Below, one piece after another: positions 28,907 through 32,771 of a stretch of DNA of 32,771 bases. Within the stretch, counting starts at the first letter, position 1. Each line of letters opens with the position of its first letter. Source of the stretch: Desulfobacterales bacterium (lineage in GTDB: Bacteria > Desulfobacterota > Desulfobacteria > Desulfobacterales > Desulfobacteraceae); contig JAGLHT010000026.1 in assembly GCA_023143455.1 (NCBI GenBank), positions 1 to 32,771 on the forward strand, written 5' to 3'. The notes under the pieces were generated by a model. The model was not told the origin of the DNA. It did no database searches and saw only the letters and a program-made list of their open reading frames with translations. The position numbers and the translations under genes are program-made.

Positions 28907-29401
28907 TTATATTGAACCGAAAATAGATGCCAAATTAGGGACGATCAATAAATCATCCTGATACTCAAAGACCGCTTTGATAATAGTTTTATCAATATCG
29001 TAAGAATTTATAGCTACAGGGGAACAAGAGCCTGGAATTTCTGTTGTTACGATTCGCTTTGAAATTTTCAGCACCCCTTGTAATAATTGTTTTTTCCCTT
29101 CAACTGTGCCTGTAGCATTTACTACTATATAACGATCATCACTGGATATTCTTGGTGTTTGTTGTGTTTGCAGACCGTATCGTCTGAATGTATCAACCAC
29201 CGGTATTATCTGTTTACGCCATAAACAAACTCCCAGAAGATAATCTGGAGCAAAGGGCACCGGATGTATATCAATGGCGTGTATAATCTCCTCAATTTGA
29301 GTGGTGGAAAAAAGTAAAACAGGTTTTTTCCCTGATATTTTTTTCCCCATTCCGTGTACTAAAACTATCCTGGATTCCTTACCAATTTTTTTATGGACCA
29401 T
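28907..29401 (-). CDS. CheW-like adaptor (PilI-like), first gene of the chemosensory cluster
   Basis: A 164-residue protein with a CheW fold: LLFSTTQIEEIIHAIDIHPVP at the N-terminal half, then APDYLLGVCLWRKQIIPVVD, which aligns with the 'gv...rg.iipvvdl' core, and a final DDLLIVPNLASIF strand. The NLRG core reads CLWRK, so it is diverged from the second CheW in the cluster. It lies 24 bases upstream of the MCP and is the first gene after the cluster promoter. Start at ATG 29401; an ATG at 29350 is an alternative. Having two or three different CheW proteins is normal for Pil-Chp systems. Confidence 0.78.
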   Translation of the reverse strand: MVHKKIGKESRIVLVHGMGKKISGKKPVLLFSTTQIEEIIHAIDIHPVPFAPDYLLGVCLWRKQIIPVVDTFRRYGLQTQQTPRISSDDRYIVVNATGTVEGKKQLLQGVLKISKRIVTTEIPGSCSPVAINSYDIDKTIIKAVFEYQDDLLIVPNLASIFGSI

Positions 29402-29477
29402 ATTGTTTAACCTAACATCACCATAGATTTGTATTTGTAACTTATAAGAAAAGTACTTATACCATCAGGTATTTATT

Positions 29478-29506
29478 ATAGTAGGCTGGTAGCCCTTTCC
29501 TGTCAA
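29478..29506 (-). promoter_or_regulatory. Sigma70-type promoter of the chemosensory cluster
   Basis: On the minus strand, a perfect TTGACA (29506-29501) is followed after 17 bases by TACTAT (29483-29478); an overlapping TATAAT (29480-29475) lies three bases further. Predicted start about 29471, roughly 70 bases before the first CheW. It falls in the 115-base gap after the radical SAM gene, so the cluster can be transcribed on its own. Confidence 0.75.
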
Positions 29507-29516
29507 TACAAAAATT

Positions 29517-30560
29517 TTAAACACTTACAGATTCTTTGCTTATTAAAGTGTCTGTGTCAATTCTAAAATCAATTTTCGGAAAAATTTGTTTTAACCTCAT
29601 TATATTAGTATTTTTGTCACCTCGAAGTTTTGATTCTGATGATGGATTAATTTTAAGAGTAATAACATTAGTATCAGGGTTTTTAATAAGCTTATTTTTT
29701 ATTTTTATTTTTGTTTTATCAAAAAATATTTCAGATAATACGAGATGACCAAATGCAGGGTGCCATGGCCCTGCAATCATAGAGCTATCGTCTTGAAGCA
29801 TTTCAGAAGCTTGCAGACCCATTCGGATTATTGGAATATTTTGATCATTAAAAAGCATATATATTTTTTTTACAAGATTAACGCATTCGTCAAGCTTTAG
29901 AGGTTTGTAAATACCTGATTCATACCAATTTGCAATAAGGCTGCCTTTTAGAACAATTAAAGGATAAATTCTGAGAAAATCAGGTTTAAGGTTTAGAATA
30001 TCCTTTGCACTTTGAAGTGTTTGATTTGTATTTTCTTTGGGAAGACCTACCATCATTTGCATTCCAATCTCAAATCCATGTTCTTTTAAAAGCGATGCAG
30101 CATCAATTGTGCATTGAGATGTATGACCACGGTTTGATAGTGCAAGTATTTCATCATTCATTGATTGAACACCGAGTTCTATTGTAGAAACCGGGAAATC
30201 TTTTATTAGGTCAAGGCTTGCTTTTGAAATCGTATCAGGTCTAGTGGAAAATCTTACAGAGTCGATTTTATTATTTTCTTTTAGTTTCGAAGCAATGTTG
30301 AGCAGTTTAAAAATATAAGGAGGGTCAAGCCCTAGAAAGTTGCCTCCGAAAAATGCAAGTTGTACTGGGCTTCTTTTGCCTTTGAAATTTAAATATTTAT
30401 TTGTGATTTTTTCAATTTTTTCCCCATCAGGTAAACTATGCTTTGTATTTGTAATAATGGATTGATTACAGAATGCACACATATGAGGACATCCAGAATG
30501 CGGGATGAAAATTGGTATTATAAGGGGTTTTTGCGAAGACTGCATTAAAATAGTATTCAA
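29517..30560 (-). CDS. Radical SAM protein, Elp3/YhcC-like
   Basis: A 347-residue radical SAM enzyme. The cluster-binding motif is CPHMCAFC (CxxxCxxC) near residue 24, preceded by IPIFIPHSGC; it binds a 4Fe-4S cluster that cleaves S-adenosylmethionine. Conserved features follow: AFFGGNF, RFSTRPDTI, STIELGVQSMND and GMQMMVGLP, all typical of the Elp3/coproporphyrinogen-oxidase-like group. No acetyltransferase domain is present, unlike full Elp3. Substrate unknown; a tRNA modification role would be a family-based guess only. The frame opens at TTG 30560 behind GAGAG, and ATG 30545 is the alternative. It is the third gene after dksA and the PHP-RNase III fusion, 39 bases downstream of the latter. 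Confidence 0.88.
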   Translation of the reverse strand: MNTILMQSSQKPLIIPIFIPHSGCPHMCAFCNQSIITNTKHSLPDGEKIEKITNKYLNFKGKRSPVQLAFFGGNFLGLDPPYIFKLLNIASKLKENNKIDSVRFSTRPDTISKASLDLIKDFPVSTIELGVQSMNDEILALSNRGHTSQCTIDAASLLKEHGFEIGMQMMVGLPKENTNQTLQSAKDILNLKPDFLRIYPLIVLKGSLIANWYESGIYKPLKLDECVNLVKKIYMLFNDQNIPIIRMGLQASEMLQDDSSMIAGPWHPAFGHLVLSEIFFDKTKIKIKNKLIKNPDTNVITLKINPSSESKLRGDKNTNIMRLKQIFPKIDFRIDTDTLISKESVSV

Positions 30561-30599
30561 TCAGCTCTCAGCCAGGTCTTTGTAAGCTTAATTACAGGG

Positions 30600-32162
30600 C
30601 TATTTGTTATTTTCTTGTATTTGTTTAAGAGCATTGGCAGCAGCATTTTGTTCCGCAGCCTTAATTGTTTTTCCAATACCTGTTGCATTAATACTTAGAG
30701 TATCAATAACAACTTCAAATGTTTTGTCATGATCTGGTCCTGTTTCATTAACAACTTCATATACAGGTGAAGTATCTTCAGTTTTTTGGACAAGTTCCTG
30801 AAGTTTGCTCTTATGGTCAATTTCAGCAGCCTTCTTAGCAAGAATTTTAATTTTTTCAGAAAACAGTTGGTTAATATGAGAGTAGGTATTGTTAAAATTA
30901 GAATCAAGATATATAGCTGCAATAAGTGCCTCAAATGCATCTGAAAGGATTGAATCTTTTTCCCGACCATTGGACAGAAGTTCTCCTTTACCAAGGAGAA
31001 TAAATTTTCCTATTTGAATTTTTCTTGCCATACTGGCAAGGGCAGGCTCGCTTACAAGGTTAGCTCGTAATTTTGAAAGTTCGCCTTCGTTTTTATTTGG
31101 CGCATGTTCCATTAAAAGCTGGCTTATACAAAGTTCAATAACTGCGTCACCAAGGAATTCGAGCCGTTCATTATCTTTTAATTTTTCATCACTACTTTCG
31201 TGGGTGTATGATCGGTGTTGAAGAGCATTTAAAAGTAATGATTGATCTGTAAATTTATAGTTAATATTTTTTTCAAGAATTTCAAGGGAATTATTTTTAC
31301 TGTGTAATGTTTCAATTGAGTTTATCAGGTTAGTATAAATTTCATCATATACAACAAGTTCGCCACGACCAGTACCAATGTTAACTCCTTGGTTAAGTGA
31401 ACCGTGGAAATCAGAGCCACCTGTGATAATCATTTCTTGCTTTTGAGCAAGATCGATAAAAAAAGTTGTCTGCTCCTGGGTATGAGAAGTGTAGCAAGCT
31501 TCAATACCGTTAAGCCCAAATTTTTTCAAGTCGCTTACGAGTTTTTCAATAGAGAAATTTTTACTGTCTTTAAATATACCAGGGTGAGCTAATACGCTTA
31601 CTCCACCAGCATTGTGGATTGCTTCAATTGCTTCCTTGCATGGTGTTCTATATTTATCAATATATGCTTTTTCCCCTTTGCTAAGGTATTTGTCAAAGGC
31701 TTCATCAAAAGAGGCAACATAATTTCTTTCAACCATTACCTGAGCAATATGTGGTCGCCCTGTCTGACCATCTCCAGAGATTTCTTCAGCTTCTTCTAAA
31801 GAAATATCAAAGCCTAAATTATTGAGTTTTTGAATGATCAAAGGGTTTCTATCAAATCTTGCCTGTTGAAGTTTTTCTAAGATTGAATTCATAACATTGT
31901 TTTCAAGATCAAACCCATAACCTAAAATATGAAGGCTATAGTTACTCGGGAATTCGCTTGGAGGTTCACAGCTTATTTCAACTCCTGTGATAAATTCAAG
32001 GGGCCATGGCACACCAATTTGCATAACTTCTCGTACACCATCTATAGAATCATGATCTGTTAGGGCAATTGCTTTTATCCCAGCATCTAAAGAGAGGTTT
32101 AAGATTTCACTTGGTGAGAATGATCCGTCTGAAGCAGTTGAATGTATATGTAAGTCAATCAT
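30600..32162 (-). CDS. PHP-family phosphoesterase (RNase AM/YciV/TrpH type) fused to ribonuclease III
   Basis: One uninterrupted 520-residue frame with two enzymes. Residues 1-285 are a YciV/TrpH-like PHP domain: metal ligands H5, H7, D12, D36-H37, E62, H78, H193, D251 and H253 in DLHIHSTASDG, LTDHD, GVEIS, LAHPG and GSDFH. Residues about 294-436 are a complete RNase III domain with NERLEFLGDAVIE (E332, E335, D339) and LSDAFEALIAAIYLD (D408, E411). A dsRNA-binding domain occupies about 448-516, ending KAAEQNAAANALKQI. The joining segment is only about 10 residues (31275-31313). YciV is known in E. coli as RNase AM, a 5'-3' exonuclease that matures rRNA 5' ends; RNase III cuts the rRNA precursor. 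ATG 32162 has an AAAGGG site; an upstream extension to 32228 would overlap dksA and is basic, unlike the family. Confidence 0.93.
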   Translation of the reverse strand: MIDLHIHSTASDGSFSPSEILNLSLDAGIKAIALTDHDSIDGVREVMQIGVPWPLEFITGVEISCEPPSEFPSNYSLHILGYGFDLENNVMNSILEKLQQARFDRNPLIIQKLNNLGFDISLEEAEEISGDGQTGRPHIAQVMVERNYVASFDEAFDKYLSKGEKAYIDKYRTPCKEAIEAIHNAGGVSVLAHPGIFKDSKNFSIEKLVSDLKKFGLNGIEACYTSHTQEQTTFFIDLAQKQEMIITGGSDFHGSLNQGVNIGTGRGELVVYDEIYTNLINSIETLHSKNNSLEILEKNINYKFTDQSLLLNALQHRSYTHESSDEKLKDNERLEFLGDAVIELCISQLLMEHAPNKNEGELSKLRANLVSEPALASMARKIQIGKFILLGKGELLSNGREKDSILSDAFEALIAAIYLDSNFNNTYSHINQLFSEKIKILAKKAAEIDHKSKLQELVQKTEDTSPVYEVVNETGPDHDKTFEVVIDTLSINATGIGKTIKAAEQNAAANALKQIQENNK

Positions 32163-32173
32163 AATATTGCCCT

Positions 32174-32536
32174 TTAAATTCCTAAAGCGTTTTCGAAATT
32201 TTCTTCTTTTTTCTTGCAATCTATGCACTGACCTGTTACTGGTCTTGCTTTAAGCCTTTCAATCGAAATTGCCTCTTCACAAGTATCGCAGATTCCAAAA
32301 GTTTTGTTTTCGATTCGGTCAAGCGCTTTTTTAATTTTTTTGATGAGCTTATGTTCCCGATCACGTATTCTGAGTTCAAAGTTTCTTCCAGCTTCATGGG
32401 AAGCCCTATCAGTTGGATCAGCAAATCGGTCTTTTGATTGAGTCATCACTGTAACTGTGCTATCTGCATGGGAAAGGAGCTCATCCAATCTTTCTGTTAA
32501 ATGTTTTTTGAAAAATTCTAAATTTTTCTTGTTCAT
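32174..32536 (-). CDS. dksA: RNA polymerase-binding regulator DksA/TraR family
   Basis: A 120-residue protein with the DksA coiled-coil (about residues 1-75, with DPTDRASHEAG at the tip region) and a C-terminal four-cysteine zinc finger (CDTC and CIDC around GICDTCEEAISIERLKARP). DksA enters the secondary channel of RNA polymerase and, with ppGpp, lowers rRNA transcription. The tip Asp residues (D..DRAS) fit DksA proper better than short TraR. A GAGGGA site precedes the ATG and a good sigma70-type promoter lies about 60 bases further up. It is the first gene of the unit with the PHP-RNase III fusion, which starts 11 bases after its stop. Confidence 0.93.
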   Translation of the reverse strand: MNKKNLEFFKKHLTERLDELLSHADSTVTVMTQSKDRFADPTDRASHEAGRNFELRIRDREHKLIKKIKKALDRIENKTFGICDTCEEAISIERLKARPVTGQCIDCKKKEENFENALGI

Positions 32537-32602
32537 GTTGTTCCCTCTTTAAATAAATATCATGCAATAAATATTAGTCCAAACATACTATTTCAAATAC
32601 AT

Positions 32603-32630
32603 ATTATACGTTTTTTTTAAATAATGTAAA
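32603..32630 (-). promoter_or_regulatory. Sigma70-type promoter of dksA
   Basis: On the minus strand, TTTACA (32630-32625) and a perfect TATAAT (32608-32603) are separated by 16 bases that include an A8 run. Predicted start near 32596, giving a leader of about 60 bases. Confidence 0.72.
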
Positions 32631-32649
32631 GAGATTTATCACTATACGC

Positions 32650-32690
32650 AGAGGCAATCTATGTAAATATTTTACAGCCTCTATATTTTT
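32650..32690. other. Bulged inverted repeat followed by a T-run, upstream of dksA
   Basis: AGAGGC (32650-32655) pairs with GCCTCT (32677-32682), and inside it TGTAAA (32662-32667) pairs with TTTACA (32671-32676) around a three-base loop; six unpaired bases bulge on one side. On the plus strand it is followed by a run of seven T, as in an intrinsic terminator, but no plus-strand gene ends here within the window. It may instead be a regulatory element beyond the dksA promoter. Confidence 0.45.
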
Positions 32691-32712
32691 TTAGCAGGTT
32701 TCAGTTAGAGGT

Positions 32713-32765
32713 AACAGTTTATAAATTGTTTGTATTCCTGTTTGTGGGGTGCAATTAAAACTGTT
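32713..32765. repeat. Imperfect inverted repeat at the window edge
   Basis: AACAGTTTATAAATTG at 32713-32728 is mirrored by CAATTAAAACTGTT at 32752-32765 with about 23 bases between. It could be an operator or part of a terminator of a gene outside the window. The rest of 32537-32771 shows no coding frame. Confidence 0.4.
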
Positions 32766-32771
32766 GGGTAA

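Noticed and set aside
32163..32228. Longer, basic N-terminus for the PHP-RNase III fusion
   Set aside because: It overlaps the end of dksA, and the PHP family starts at MIDLHIHS, where an AAAGGG site precedes ATG 32162.

Overview
The window is an AT-rich, densely coded bacterial chromosome segment, Gram-negative by content: SurA-type periplasmic chaperones, a lipoprotein, PBP1A, DksA and two-subunit glycyl-tRNA synthetase. The gene set and low GC suggest a member of the Desulfobacterota (Desulfobacterales-like), but that placement is inferred from gene content only. No rRNA, tRNA, CRISPR array or insertion sequence was seen.

Left part, plus strand (1-17573): the 3' end of a peptide ABC transporter operon (binding protein cut by the window edge, then OppD- and OppF-type ATPases); a lipoprotein related to the SurA N-domain followed by a SurA-like isomerase; then a compact housekeeping run mgtE, recO, GHMP sugar kinase, glyQ, glyS, a small PC4-like protein, a nucleoside phosphorylase and ligA. 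A weak terminator follows ligA, then a small DUF3307-type membrane protein and a class A penicillin-binding protein.

Middle part, minus strand (29401 down to 17599): an eight-gene chemosensory cluster that converges on the PBP gene. In transcription order it holds a CheW, a very large MCP with a duplicated sensor, an orphan periplasmic binding protein, a response regulator with a winged-helix-like N-terminus, a CheY, a second CheW, a 1375-residue hybrid CheA with three near-identical Hpt modules and a C-terminal receiver, and a divergent CheW-like protein. The order and domain content recall Pil-Chp / cyanobacterial Pix systems. No CheR or CheB lies in the cluster. A good sigma70-type promoter precedes it and a second candidate lies upstream of the cheY gene.

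Right part, minus strand (32536 down to 29517): dksA with a clear sigma70-type promoter, then a single ORF fusing a YciV/TrpH-type PHP phosphoesterase (the family of RNase AM) to a complete RNase III with its dsRNA-binding domain, then a radical SAM protein. The PHP-RNase III fusion, placed behind the rRNA transcription regulator DksA, is the most striking item: it joins two activities that E. coli supplies as separate proteins for rRNA maturation. The outermost 235 bases hold the dksA promoter and inverted repeats but no gene.
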